Assembly: GCA_041576975.1 (NCBI GenBank)
Contig: JBFGJY010000040.1
Coordinates: 1-22,862 of the forward strand
Length of the DNA: 22,862 nt
Origin: JBFGJY01 sp041576975
GTDB taxonomy: Bacteria > Pseudomonadota > Gammaproteobacteria > UBA4575
Reading direction: 5' to 3'
Below, piece after piece: positions 15,757 through 22,862 of this stretch. Below the pieces are notes generated by a model, which worked only from the letters and a program-made list of their open reading frames with translations, did no database searches and had not been told where the DNA came from. The position numbers and the translations under genes were made by a program. The stretch's first letter is position 1. Every line of letters starts with the position of its first letter.

Positions 15757-16773
15757 TTAATTTTTGGTTTGATCAACTAATTTGTTTGATTTAATCCAAG
15801 GCATCATTTCCCGTAACTTTGCACCAACTTCTTCAATAGGATGTTTACGCCCACATTCACGTAAAGCTTGCATGTTTTTTGCCCCGGTTTGATTTTCTTG
15901 TATAAATTCCTTTGCGAATTCACCGGATTGCACTTCCGCGAGTATTCGTTTCATCTCTGCTTTGGTATCTGCATTTATAATTCGTGGCCCGCGAGTGAGA
16001 TCGCCATATTCTGCAGTATTTGAGATAGAGTAACGCATATTCGCAATACCACCTTCATACATTAAATCAACGATGAGCTTTAATTCATGCAGACATTCGA
16101 AATATGCCATCTCAGGTTCATAACCTGCTTCGACTAATGTTTCAAAGCCTGCTTGCACGAGTGCAGTAGCACCACCACATAATACAGCTTGCTCTCCAAA
16201 CAAATCAGTCTCAGTTTCTTCTTTAAATGTAGTTTCAATAATCCCTGCACGTCCTCCACCGTTCGCAGACGCGTAAGACAATGCCGTGTTTTTTGCATTG
16301 CCTGAAGCATCTTGATATACAGCAATTAATGTTGGAACTCCTCCGCCCTGCGTATATGTTGAACGTACTAAATGACCTGGTCCTTTCGGTGCGATCATGA
16401 TGACATCTAAGTCTTCACGGGGAGTTATGCATTTAAAATGAATATTAAAACCATGGGCAAAGGCAAGCGTTGCGCCATGCTTGATATTAGGCTCAATAAC
16501 ATCTTCGTATAGCTTGCTTTGATGTTCATCTGGTGCCAATACCATAATAATGTCGGAAGACTTAACCGCATCTTCAATAGACTGCGCATGTATACCTGCA
16601 TTTTTAGCCTTTTCAAAAGATGAAGAACCTTCACGTAATCCCACAGTCACTTTAACACCTGAGTCTTGTAGATTATTTGCATGCGCATGCCCTTGAGAGC
16701 CATAACCTATGATAGCTACTTGCTTACCTTGAATGACTGAAAGATCAGCATCTTTATCATAATAAATTTTCAT
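15757..16773 (-). CDS. ilvC: Ketol-acid reductoisomerase, class I (NADP-dependent)
   Basis: 338 residues from the ATG at 16773 (MKIYYDKDADL, the family's normal start; aagga lies 9 bases upstream). An ATG two codons earlier is possible. IlvC isomerises and reduces acetolactate to 2,3-dihydroxyisovalerate in valine, leucine and isoleucine synthesis. The Rossmann motif is GYGSQGHAHANNL (about 24-36). FAHGFNIHF, APKGPGHLVRSTY and DLFGEQAVLCGG carry the Mg and substrate residues, and CLHELKLIVDLMYEGG and SNTAEYGD lie in the knotted C-terminal domain. It follows ilvH by about 30 bases. Confidence 0.96.
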   Translation of the reverse strand: MKIYYDKDADLSVIQGKQVAIIGYGSQGHAHANNLQDSGVKVTVGLREGSSSFEKAKNAGIHAQSIEDAVKSSDIIMVLAPDEHQSKLYEDVIEPNIKHGATLAFAHGFNIHFKCITPREDLDVIMIAPKGPGHLVRSTYTQGGGVPTLIAVYQDASGNAKNTALSYASANGGGRAGIIETTFKEETETDLFGEQAVLCGGATALVQAGFETLVEAGYEPEMAYFECLHELKLIVDLMYEGGIANMRYSISNTAEYGDLTRGPRIINADTKAEMKRILAEVQSGEFAKEFIQENQTGAKNMQALRECGRKHPIEEVGAKLREMMPWIKSNKLVDQTKN

Positions 16774-16803
16774 GCGCATTCTTCCTTTTCTTCACGCTTG
16801 AAG

Positions 16804-17304
16804 TCACATTGATTCTAATTTTAAGATTGTATTTCCAGCTGATACACCTAGCGCACCTGAGCGTACAAGTTCATATATAATATCTGTAGGCACAGACTTT
16901 ATAGCGCGATCTAGCTTCTCACCGACACCTGTTATTTCAACTACAATAGAATTGTTCGTATTATCGACTACTTTTCCTGCGTATTCATTTGTTAAAACAT
17001 CTAATGCGGATTGAGTTGCTTTTGTGTTGCGTAATTTTAATAACAGAATTTCTCTTTCAATATGCTCATCTGCAGTCAAATCGAGCACTTTAACTACATC
17101 AATAAGCTTATTTAGTTGTTTTTCAATCTGCTCGATTACTTTTTCACTTCCATCGGTGACAACTGTAATACGTGAAACAGTAGAATCATCGGTTGGCGCT
17201 ACGTTCAGTGATTCAATGTTATAGCCACGCGCGGAAAATAACCCTGAGACTCTTGATAAAGCACCGGCTTCGTTTTCTAACAAAATCGAAATAATGTGCC
17301 GCAT
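16804..17304 (-). CDS. ilvH: Acetolactate synthase small (regulatory) subunit
   Basis: 166 residues. The small subunit binds valine and activates and feedback-regulates the catalytic large subunit. The N-terminal ACT domain MRHIISILLENEAGALSRV... with SARGYNIESLNVAPT is diagnostic. The C-terminal ACT-like domain ends with SGALGVSAGNTILKLE. A large-subunit gene (ilvB/ilvI) would normally lie immediately upstream, but upstream is a 148-base gap and then tusA. The catalytic subunit must be encoded outside the window. A 14-bp perfect palindrome (tttgcta/tagcaaa) touches the start codon, and no clear Shine-Dalgarno is present. Confidence 0.95.
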   Translation of the reverse strand: MRHIISILLENEAGALSRVSGLFSARGYNIESLNVAPTDDSTVSRITVVTDGSEKVIEQIEKQLNKLIDVVKVLDLTADEHIEREILLLKLRNTKATQSALDVLTNEYAGKVVDNTNNSIVVEITGVGEKLDRAIKSVPTDIIYELVRSGALGVSAGNTILKLESM

Positions 17305-17452
17305 TTGCTATAGCAAAAGTCCAAGTTTTATCAAAAGAAAAGCCAATGCTAAAACCCAAAATGCATGAGCACTAGCACTACAAGGCTATAAAACTAATTA
17401 TTAAAATTTAATGTAGTGACTCGGTTGGCCACTAAGCTAGTCAAAATTATTA

Positions 17453-17683
17453 TTACTTCTTCTTGATGTGGAAATAAAACTTTCCATCATTTTCACTTGA
17501 ATCCAAAAGTTCATTGCCTGTTTGCTTTGAAAACGCTTCAAAATCTTTAACTGAGCCTGGATCAGTGGCAATAATTTGCAACACTTTACCGGAATCCATT
17601 CCAGACAATGCTTTCTTTGCTCGTAAAATTGGTAGTGGGCAGTTTAATCCACATGCATCTAACTCTTGATCAAAATCAGCCAT
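17453..17683 (-). CDS. TusA/SirA-family sulfur carrier protein
   Basis: 76 residues from the ATG at 17683, chosen because a very strong Shine-Dalgarno (aaggag) lies 6-7 bases upstream and the protein then begins MADFDQELDACGLNCPLP. The frame is open 20 codons further up but that part is not conserved in type. The signature CPLP (Cys15) is the family CPxP motif whose Cys carries persulfide sulfur for tRNA thiolation, molybdenum cofactor synthesis or sulfur oxidation. A second Cys (11) is nearby. A TusA-like gene next to bepA also occurs in Pseudomonas. Which relay it serves cannot be told. Confidence 0.9.
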   Translation of the reverse strand: MADFDQELDACGLNCPLPILRAKKALSGMDSGKVLQIIATDPGSVKDFEAFSKQTGNELLDSSENDGKFYFHIKKK

Positions 17684-17930
17684 TAACAACTCCTTTAAAA
17701 TTCTTTTACATATTAGCTTATAGGTGATTAAATCTAAATGCACAAAGGTATTACAATATCATAATATTTTAATATAGCCTAGTTATTCTTTATATGTTCA
17801 CATATATATTTTTCATTAAAATTTATATGGTTATTTGATATTTGCACGCTTCAAGCATTACTCCACTATTAATAATTTGAACCGCTACAATAATGTAAAC
17901 GATTTGCTCATCACCCTGTCTTACTTATTT
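17684..17930. promoter_or_regulatory. Very AT-rich divergent promoter region between tusA-like gene and bepA
   Basis: About 250 bases, strongly AT-rich between 17,690 and 17,850, separating divergent genes. Promoters in both directions must lie here. I could not pick a single convincing -10/-35 pair on either strand. Confidence 0.5.
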
Positions 17931-19409
17931 ATGACGAATATCACCCTTCACCTGCACAAACTACGTATGCGTTTTAAGTGCTTAGTACCTACATTATTGT
18001 GTCTGGCGTTTGTACTCTCGTCGCCAATTTGTTATTCCAATAGCAATTTACCTGATATTGGTGGACCTGCTAGTGCAGAACTTAGCCCAGCGAAAGAAAT
18101 TGAATTAGGTCGCCTTTTAATTGCTGAGGTACGTGGAAGTTTACCGGTTACTAATGATCCCGAACTCAGTCAATATATTCAGTCCTTAGGCACACGAATT
18201 ACTTCCGGCGGACTTAATTCAGATTTTCCTTTTACTTTTCTTTTGGTTCTAGATCCCAATGTAAATGCATTTGCTTTACCAGGTGGTATTGTTGTGATTA
18301 ACAGTGGACTGTTAATTCTTGGAAATGAAGAAAGTGAAGTTGCAAGTGTGTTTGCTCATGAAATCGCACATGTTTCGCAACGTCATATAGCACGTAATTT
18401 CGCAAATGCTAAATCATTTAGTTTTATTTCTGCGCTAACGCTTTTAGGATCCATACTCGCTGCAGCATATGATAGTGAATTAGGGCAGGCAGCAATCTTT
18501 AGTTCTCAAGCAGCACTACAGCAAAGACAACTTGCTTATTCCCGTAGTTTTGAACAAGAAGCAGATCGAATCGGCATGCAACTCCTAGTCAGTGCAAATA
18601 TAGACCCACAAGGTATGCCAAGATTTTTTGACCTATTAAACAAACACACACAATTAAACCGTGGACAAATACCTGAATTTTTAAGTTCTCACCCTCTCAC
18701 GTTAAGACGAATTAGCGAATCAAAAGCTCTCGCCAATCAATATAAAGGAAAATATGCTTCCAATACTATTCATTTTGATTATGCAAGAGCACGTGCAATT
18801 GCGATAACTTCAGATTCATCGCAGATGATTAATCAATTTAGGAAAATAAATAAATCTTCTAATGGATTAAGCGATACAGAGATGTATACCTACGCAGGTG
18901 CATTAAGCCGTGCTGGGAAAAACCAACAAGCTATTCAACAATTGAAAAAAATTCCCATCAATGCAGATAATGAGTTGACTCTCAAACTTGCTATGGCACA
19001 AATATATATCAATGGAGGACAAGCTTATAAAGCTAAACCAATTTTAGAATCATTGGATCAGATCTATCCAAATAATTTTCCTGTTATATATTATTTAGCA
19101 TCAAGCTTGATTGAAGAAAACCAAGCTCAACTCGCTCTACAAAAACTCGATCAGCTAAGTAGTGCAAACCAACAAAATCCTATCATTGATAAATTAAAAG
19201 CTGAGGCAGCTAGTAAAGCGAATATGCCATGGCGCAGCCATGAATCTCTTAGTGATTTTTATGCCGCACATGCAAAGTACGGCGCGGCAATGGAACAAAT
19301 ACAATTATCATTAAGGTCACCTGGAATAGACTCTAATTCAAGAGCTCGTGTTGAAGCTAAAAAAACACAACTACGAGAGTTTCGTCAAAGACTCGAAGAA
19401 TTCAAATAA
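17931..19409 (+). CDS. bepA: BepA-like periplasmic M48 metalloprotease/chaperone with TPR domain
   Basis: 492 residues from the ATG at 17931. A second ATG at 17967 gives a tidier signal peptide (MRFKCLVPTLLCLAFVLSS, cleavage near YS). The TTG at 17835 is unlikely. BepA assists assembly of LptD and other outer-membrane proteins and degrades misfolded ones. The zinc motif HEIAHVSQRH is at 143-152, with the third ligand Glu in FEQEADRIGM (about 208-215). DPNVNAFALPGG precedes the active site. The C-terminal third is helical with TPR-like repeats (AGALSRAGKNQQAIQQL, LASSLIEENQAQLALQKL). Length and order match E. coli BepA (YfgC). Confidence 0.92.
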   Translation: MTNITLHLHKLRMRFKCLVPTLLCLAFVLSSPICYSNSNLPDIGGPASAELSPAKEIELGRLLIAEVRGSLPVTNDPELSQYIQSLGTRITSGGLNSDFPFTFLLVLDPNVNAFALPGGIVVINSGLLILGNEESEVASVFAHEIAHVSQRHIARNFANAKSFSFISALTLLGSILAAAYDSELGQAAIFSSQAALQQRQLAYSRSFEQEADRIGMQLLVSANIDPQGMPRFFDLLNKHTQLNRGQIPEFLSSHPLTLRRISESKALANQYKGKYASNTIHFDYARARAIAITSDSSQMINQFRKINKSSNGLSDTEMYTYAGALSRAGKNQQAIQQLKKIPINADNELTLKLAMAQIYINGGQAYKAKPILESLDQIYPNNFPVIYYLASSLIEENQAQLALQKLDQLSSANQQNPIIDKLKAEAASKANMPWRSHESLSDFYAAHAKYGAAMEQIQLSLRSPGIDSNSRARVEAKKTQLREFRQRLEEFK

Positions 19410-19424
19410 TTTCAGAATTGTTTG

Positions 19425-19444
19425 TTTAGCATTCAAATGCTAAA
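19425..19444. terminator. Stem-loop between convergent bepA and the orphan gene
   Basis: A perfect 8-bp stem (tttagcat / atgctaaa) closes a 4-base loop and overlaps the stop codon of the leftward gene. There is no U-tract on either side, so termination activity is uncertain. Confidence 0.35.
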
Positions 19445-20033
19445 AGTAAGATTTTATTGTACTGAGACTTGCTAGTAATTCATGATGTTGCTGACGTAAC
19501 TGCGCACCCAGCATTGACATTTGTTGAGCTACATTTTTAACTTCATCAACCTCTGCAGAAGTCGCAGTAGTGGTTTTAATCTTACAGCGTAAATATTGAT
19601 ATTTTTTGAGTAGGTGGTTGTTATAGAGAATACCATCTATTAAAGATTTTGCTTCTGTATAAAAACTGCGAATTGCTATACGCTCTTCTTTATCGGGCAG
19701 TTTACTTATTTGCGATGTATCGCTTTGAAATTTCTTAAAAATTTCATCAGCACCACTCCAAAAAACAAAGAGGCCATTATCCACTTTGTTCTCTTCCAGC
19801 TTAGTTGATATATCGTTTCTGTATGATTTAATAAATGTAGAAATATCTTTCTTATATTGTTTACGTAGTTCTTGAATCCGTCTTATTTCAGCTTTACGCT
19901 TCTGTGCGACTTGAAATTTTGTGCGTAATTTTCTAACTATATTAATTGCCCAAAGTATTAATAACAAAAATGCAATTAATACAGCTCCGATTTTCACATG
20001 CCCAATAGATAGAAAAGATTCCATTACATTCAT
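19440..20033 (-). CDS. Hypothetical single-helix membrane protein with cytoplasmic coiled coil
   Basis: 197 residues; not recognised. One N-terminal transmembrane helix (about 12-33, IGAVLIAFLLLILWAINIV) is followed by a highly basic stretch (KLRTKFQVAQKRKAEIRRIQ). The remainder is charged and mostly helical with heptad-like spacing, and ends QQHHELLASLSTIKSYF. The positive residues just after the helix place the long domain in the cytoplasm. There are no enzyme motifs. The ATG at 20033 and one three codons later are equally plausible. It is convergent with bepA and separated from the upstream GNAT gene by 326 bases. It is probably a real gene because of its length and protein-like composition. 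Confidence 0.6.
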   Translation of the reverse strand: MNVMESFLSIGHVKIGAVLIAFLLLILWAINIVRKLRTKFQVAQKRKAEIRRIQELRKQYKKDISTFIKSYRNDISTKLEENKVDNGLFVFWSGADEIFKKFQSDTSQISKLPDKEERIAIRSFYTEAKSLIDGILYNNHLLKKYQYLRCKIKTTTATSAEVDEVKNVAQQMSMLGAQLRQQHHELLASLSTIKSYF

Positions 20034-20359
20034 GAACCTTATGTTTCCAACTCCAATGACTCAATATGAATAGCAGATTAAAGCTCACCTTGTTATTCTG
20101 CTCATGATAAACGGTATAAGAGTAGCGACAAACGGCATGGCTAATTCAAGTACTAATTAGGCAATAAAATACTAAAAATTATATAGACTTATAGAAATAT
20201 AAAAGATAGTAAAATTTACGTTTTGGACAATTTTGGTATCTTTCTGGTTGATCTATTTAGATGGTCAACATGTTTCTAAAGTGATGGGTTTGAGGCAAAC
20301 AACAATTAAAATTATTTAAAATTCATGATCTAACATAGGCTCTTTATTTCTAATAAGAG
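20034..20359. other. AT-rich intergenic region, nothing recognised
   Basis: About 326 bases between the orphan protein and the GNAT gene. No ORF with a plausible start and Shine-Dalgarno was seen on either strand, and no RNA gene. A short stem (gctctt / aagagc, 20339-20360) abuts the GNAT stop codon; it lacks a U-tract and is only a weak terminator candidate. Confidence 0.5.
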
Positions 20360-20818
20360 CTAAAGATTCTTTTTGTTTAATAGATACCTCATAGTAAGCA
20401 TTGAAGAATATGTAAAGCCATGACGTGTGTAAAATTTCTGAGCTTTTATATTAGCTTCATCTGTCAATAGTGTAATTCGTTTACATTGATTCTTATTCGC
20501 ATAGTCAATTGCTGATCGCAGTAACTCCGATCCATAACCTTTACCTCTTTCAGAAGGTATTACAATCATATCCTCAAGCAAGGCAACAATGCCACCCAAT
20601 GCAGTACTTATTGTAAATAAGAGGCTAACCATATTAATAGTTTTACCTTTATTTTTAAGAATTAGAACAGCATCCTTGTCATTTTTATCCAAAATTTTCT
20701 GCAAACCATATTTTTGTAAATTTCTATCTGGCTTAAATTCAACTTCTTGCTCAAACAAATAATCCAGCAAGTCACAAAGCTCTGGGATGTCTTTAATTCC
20801 AGCCTCAAGTACTTCCAT
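20360..20818 (-). CDS. GNAT family N-acetyltransferase
   Basis: 152 residues. The GNAT acetyl-CoA loop is VIPSERGKGYGSELL (about 86-100), preceded by the beta4 strand region ALLEDMIV. KRITLLTDEANIKAQKFYTRHGFTYSS is the usual motif B and C-terminal part. The acceptor is not predictable. It starts 37 bases after the NTF2-like gene on the same strand, so it is likely the last gene of a three-gene run. No clear Shine-Dalgarno is present. Confidence 0.85.
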   Translation of the reverse strand: MEVLEAGIKDIPELCDLLDYLFEQEVEFKPDRNLQKYGLQKILDKNDKDAVLILKNKGKTINMVSLLFTISTALGGIVALLEDMIVIPSERGKGYGSELLRSAIDYANKNQCKRITLLTDEANIKAQKFYTRHGFTYSSMLTMRYLLNKKNL

Positions 20819-20855
20819 GGTTAATACAATCTATTTTACATTGCTGTTTAGAATC

Positions 20856-21224
20856 TCAGGAATTAAGTTTTGTGTAATAAGTAATTACTTCCGACCGTAC
20901 ACCTGATGCTTCGACTTTAATAAGACCAGCGCCTTTAATTTCTGTACCAGGAATATTCCACCAGCACCATGCGGTAATAATTCCATTATTCTCATTTGTT
21001 ACGACTTCGGTAAGCTCCATAAACGGTTCGGGGAGATTTCCACCACGAAGTGTCATAACAGTTTTTTTCATTTCCTCAAGATATTCAGGAAATTTGGATT
21101 TGGAAATAACACCAGAATTGGGGTCATCAAATGTGTAATCATCAGTAACTGCTTGCAAAATTAAACTGGTGTCGCCATTTGACCAACCTTCTGCGTAAAG
21201 GCCAAGATGATCAGCTGCATTCAT
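20856..21224 (-). CDS. SnoaL/NTF2-like small protein
   Basis: 122 residues. The cone-shaped NTF2-like fold is indicated by the N-terminal HLGLYAEGWSNGDTSLILQAVTDDYTFDDP (about 6-35), a typical SnoaL-like opening, and by the later beta-strand pattern (GIITAWCWWNIPGTEIKGAGLIKV). Proteins of this type are isomerases, cyclases, dehydratases or ligand binders. Asp33-Asp34 and the Trp cluster (about 86-89) could line the pocket. A perfect Shine-Dalgarno (aaggagg, 6 bases from ATG) suggests strong translation. It is 30 bases downstream of the SRPBCC gene. Confidence 0.78.
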   Translation of the reverse strand: MNAADHLGLYAEGWSNGDTSLILQAVTDDYTFDDPNSGVISKSKFPEYLEEMKKTVMTLRGGNLPEPFMELTEVVTNENNGIITAWCWWNIPGTEIKGAGLIKVEASGVRSEVITYYTKLNS

Positions 21225-21254
21225 AATGCACCTCCTTTAGATGTAAATAAGTAA

Positions 21255-21782
21255 CTAATTAAAAAGTTTGGCTAATAACTCAAAACCTGCCAAATATATA
21301 CTACTAATAGTTTTCTTGGCCTCATCGTTACTAGCGCCTTCAGCTTTAAATGAGGATTGCCAAATTACTATTGTTTTGCCATCTTCCGCACTTTTCACGG
21401 TTACAGAAGAACGATAGTTCTTTACTGGCAATGGCGATTCTAGTATCTGATAGCGAAATGTCATAGCATCATCGTCATAAAATTCAAGACGCTCCACTAT
21501 GTTCGCATTATCGTTCAAAGTAAGAACCCTGATATCACCTATTTCTTTGCCTGTACCCAGCAAGGTGCTTGAAACTACAGCAGGGTGCCACCTATCTAGG
21601 ACCTGAAACCCACCAACCAATGCCCACACCGCTTTTGCTGGAGCATTAAGAAGGGTTTCTTCTTTAACCATTAATTCCTCTGCGTAAAGAATAATGGGTA
21701 GCCCTATTCCAACTAAACCTACTATCAAAATAGTTACTAAACGCAAAACTTTTCTTTTTTTAAGCTCAAATATTTTTTTCAT
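21255..21782 (-). CDS. SRPBCC (START/Bet v1-like) ligand-binding protein, membrane-anchored or secreted
   Basis: 175 residues from the ATG at 21782, which begins MKKIFELKKRKVLRL before a hydrophobic helix (VTILIVGLVGIGLPIILYA). The frame is open to another ATG at 21821 (188 residues). The domain after the helix has SRPBCC hallmarks: VKEETLLNAPAKAVWALVGGFQVLDRWHPAVVSS, LLGTGKEIGDIRVLTL, VERLEFYDDDAMTFRYQI and a long C-terminal helix. This is the polyketide cyclase/dehydrase-like group. A signal anchor is unusual for the family and would put the pocket in the periplasm. It is the first gene of the run with the NTF2-like and GNAT genes. The ligand is unknown. Confidence 0.78.
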   Translation of the reverse strand: MKKIFELKKRKVLRLVTILIVGLVGIGLPIILYAEELMVKEETLLNAPAKAVWALVGGFQVLDRWHPAVVSSTLLGTGKEIGDIRVLTLNDNANIVERLEFYDDDAMTFRYQILESPLPVKNYRSSVTVKSAEDGKTIVIWQSSFKAEGASNDEAKKTISSIYLAGFELLAKLFN

Positions 21783-21906
21783 TATTAGTTCCAGATTGTC
21801 CGTAAAATCATACTCGCTCATATGGCATAACTAAACCAAATTTATTGAAGATCACATAAAATATATTCAGAATTTACACAATAAAACCGCCTTAATAACA
21901 TGAATT

Positions 21907-22205
21907 TTAAGCATTCCTTCGAAATAGAAACTTATACCCATACACCAAAACAAATCCCCAAAGGATACTGTTCAAAATAAAAGGGATATATTGAGTGATT
22001 ACACATGACCCCTCATATGTAGAGTTTTTAAATAAAGCTAATAGAATAATATTTCTACGGCTATATAATTAATTGTTTCCAGAATAGTTAAATCTCTTCC
22101 AGTATCATACACGGAAACGGCATGACCAAACGGCCTAATAGATAGCCTCAAGCTAATTAAATAATGTATTCCCGATACAATAAACGCTAATGCAACTCTT
22201 CTCAT
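21907..22205 (-). pseudogene. Frameshifted small membrane protein gene, about 99 residues
   Basis: The ATG at 22203-22205 overlaps the stop of the oxygenase gene (TAATG). The frame runs 55 codons (MRRVALAFIVSGIHYLISL... to ...EILFY) and stops at 22038-22040. The frame one base back continues without a stop as LALFKNSTYEG..., then ITQYIPFILNSILWGFVLVY, ending YKFLFRRNA at 21907. Joined by one missing base (for example one A in the gaaat run near 22053), it gives 99 residues with about three hydrophobic segments and a basic tail, a common small membrane protein layout. A sequencing error and a real mutation are both possible. There is no canonical slippery heptamer. Family not recognised. Confidence 0.6.
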
Positions 22206-22390
22206 TAGAGTGGGAATACGTCAAAGGCTATGCCAATTCTTTCATCTGAGCCCGTAAAAGGGATTGTTCCATGAAAAAAATAGGATGGAAAAAAAAGTGC
22301 AACTCCTTCTTCAGGTTTTCTTGCTGTAACTACAGGACTAAAGTCTTGCGGCAATGGATAATCTGGTTTACCAAACTCAAGCCAGCCAGC
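22205..22390 (-). CDS. 2OG-Fe(II) oxygenase, C-terminal fragment cut by a junction
   Basis: Only the last 60 or so residues are credible, from about GWLEFGKPDY to the C-terminus FDVFPL. LFFPSYFFHGTIPF contains the distal iron-ligand His, and ERIGIAFDV contains the Arg that binds 2-oxoglutarate. This pattern is typical of the putative 2OG-Fe(II) oxygenase family (PF13759-like). Residues upstream in the same frame (Gly/Arg/Pro-rich) are a translation of the GC-rich DNA in the wrong frame and should be ignored. The natural N-terminal part, with the HxD motif, is missing. The stop overlaps the start of the frameshifted membrane gene. Confidence 0.7.
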   Translation of the reverse strand, partial: AGWLEFGKPDYPLPQDFSPVVTARKPEEGVALFFPSYFFHGTIPFTGSDERIGIAFDVFPL

Positions 22391-22620
22391 ATGGCGGCGA
22401 GGATCGCCTCTACCAGGCCCTCGGGCACGTCCTCCGGCACGGGCCCCTCCGGGTCGCGACAGATCCGCCGGCCGAGCCGGACGGTCTCCCGGTAGGTCTC
22501 GAGGTAGACCGCGCAGTCCGGACACTCGTCCATGTGCTCGTCCAGGACCGCGCGCTGCCGCCCCGGAAGCGTATCGTCCAGATAGTCCATCAGGAAATCG
22601 ACGAACTCGCGACAGTTCAT
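22381..22620 (-). CDS. Zinc-finger anti-sigma factor, truncated at the junction
   Basis: Begins MNCREFVDFLMDYLDDTLP and is credible for about 75-80 residues. The ZAS signature His29-x3-Cys33-x2-Cys36 (HMDECPDC) with Cys3 upstream is that of cytoplasmic anti-sigma domains that hold ECF sigma factors. The start overlaps the sigma gene's TGA (ATGA, 22617-22620). After EAILAAMLAG the frame runs into low-GC DNA, so the downstream end (often a membrane helix) is lost. Base composition is far higher in GC than the rest of the window. Confidence 0.75.
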
Positions 22621-22862
22621 TCCGTCTCCTGCCGGAGGTGGGGCTCGAGCAATCCGCGCAACGCCAGCCGGGCGCGGTGCAGGCGCGTCTTCACGGCGTT
22701 GGGACTGGCTCCCAGGATCTCCGCGGCCTCCTCGGTGTCGAGCTCTTCGATGTCGCGCAGGATCAATACGTTTCGGTAGGCCTCCGGAAGCCGGTGGATG
22801 CTCTCGAGCACGAGGGTCCGGAGCTGGGCCCATTCCGCGGCGTCGTCGGCGGGCTTCCGCCA
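22617..22862 (-). CDS. ECF sigma-70 factor, region 4 (5' end beyond window)
   Basis: The frame is open to the window edge, so only the C-terminal 81 residues or so are present. HRLPEAYRNVLILRDIEELDTEEAAEILGASPNAVKTRLHRARLALRGLL is a textbook sigma-70 region 4.2 helix-turn-helix of ECF factors. The GTG at 22811 is internal, not a start. It is coupled to the anti-sigma gene by a 4-base overlap. The sequence is GC-rich (45 of 60 bases in 22621-22680), unlike the AT-rich DNA to the left. Confidence 0.85.
   Translation of the reverse strand, partial: WRKPADDAAEWAQLRTLVLESIHRLPEAYRNVLILRDIEELDTEEAAEILGASPNAVKTRLHRARLALRGLLEPHLRQETE

Noticed and set aside
17304..17317. Perfect 14-bp palindrome tttgcta/tagcaaa touching the ilvH start codon
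   Set aside because: By simple base odds about one perfect 14-bp palindrome is expected in a window this long. The location is suggestive but there is no second copy or known operator match.
22391..22525. The Arg/Gly/Pro-rich N-terminal part of the oxygenase frame as a natural extension
   Set aside because: It is the GC-rich anti-sigma gene read in the wrong frame; composition and the anti-sigma motif in the other frame show which is real.
1..22862. CRISPR arrays, tRNA/rRNA genes, insertion sequences, prophage or plasmid origin
   Set aside because: No regularly spaced repeats, cloverleaf-like sequences, transposase or integrase motifs, or terminal inverted repeats were seen by eye.

Overview
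The window looks like chromosome from a low-GC gammaproteobacterium, with a short piece of unrelated high-GC DNA at the right end. The gammaproteobacterial assignment rests on the cmoA-cmoB pair, peptide release factor 3, RimI, class I ketol-acid reductoisomerase, BepA next to a TusA-like protein, and the linked ilvH/ilvC/psd/pssA/leuA block. No species can be named from the sequence alone. No tRNA, rRNA, CRISPR array, transposase or phage gene was seen.

Layout. 1-444 is the end of an alpha/beta hydrolase, followed by about 470 bases without a convincing gene. 916-2955 holds a PhoD-like phosphatase and a rhomboid protease, transcribed divergently. 3.0-7.4 kb is a metal and redox block. A secreted protein carrying EGKCG motifs and two EF-hands is transcribed leftward. 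Rightward run a DUF5676-type membrane protein, a 43-residue membrane protein, a two-HMBD copper ATPase (CopA) and an AhpD-like protein. A perfect FNR/Anr-type site precedes the rightward genes. 7.5-10.9 kb is prfC-cmoA-cmoB (translation termination and tRNA wobble modification). 11.1-17.3 kb is a leftward series: ilvH, ilvC, a psd-like gene, pssA, leuA, uracil-DNA glycosylase and rimI. It mixes branched-chain amino acid synthesis, phosphatidylserine/phosphatidylethanolamine synthesis, DNA repair and ribosomal protein acetylation. tusA and bepA follow, divergent from each other. 19.4-22.2 kb is less conserved: an orphan coiled-coil membrane protein, a run of SRPBCC, NTF2-like and GNAT genes, a frameshifted small membrane protein, and the 3' end of a 2OG-Fe(II) oxygenase.

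From about 22,381 to the end the base composition changes abruptly to very high GC. The sequence becomes an ECF sigma factor region 4 and its zinc-finger anti-sigma factor, joined in mid-gene to the truncated oxygenase. This looks more like an assembly or amplification chimera than natural transfer.

Points most worth a second look: (a) an EGKCG/EF-hand protein resembling HvfA/bufferin-type modified-peptide metallophores, opposite a copper-export operon but without a visible modifying enzyme; (b) a Psd homologue whose self-cleavage Gly-Ser is Val-Cys; (c) the FNR-type site before the copper operon; (d) the frameshifted 99-codon membrane gene; (e) the composition breakpoint.
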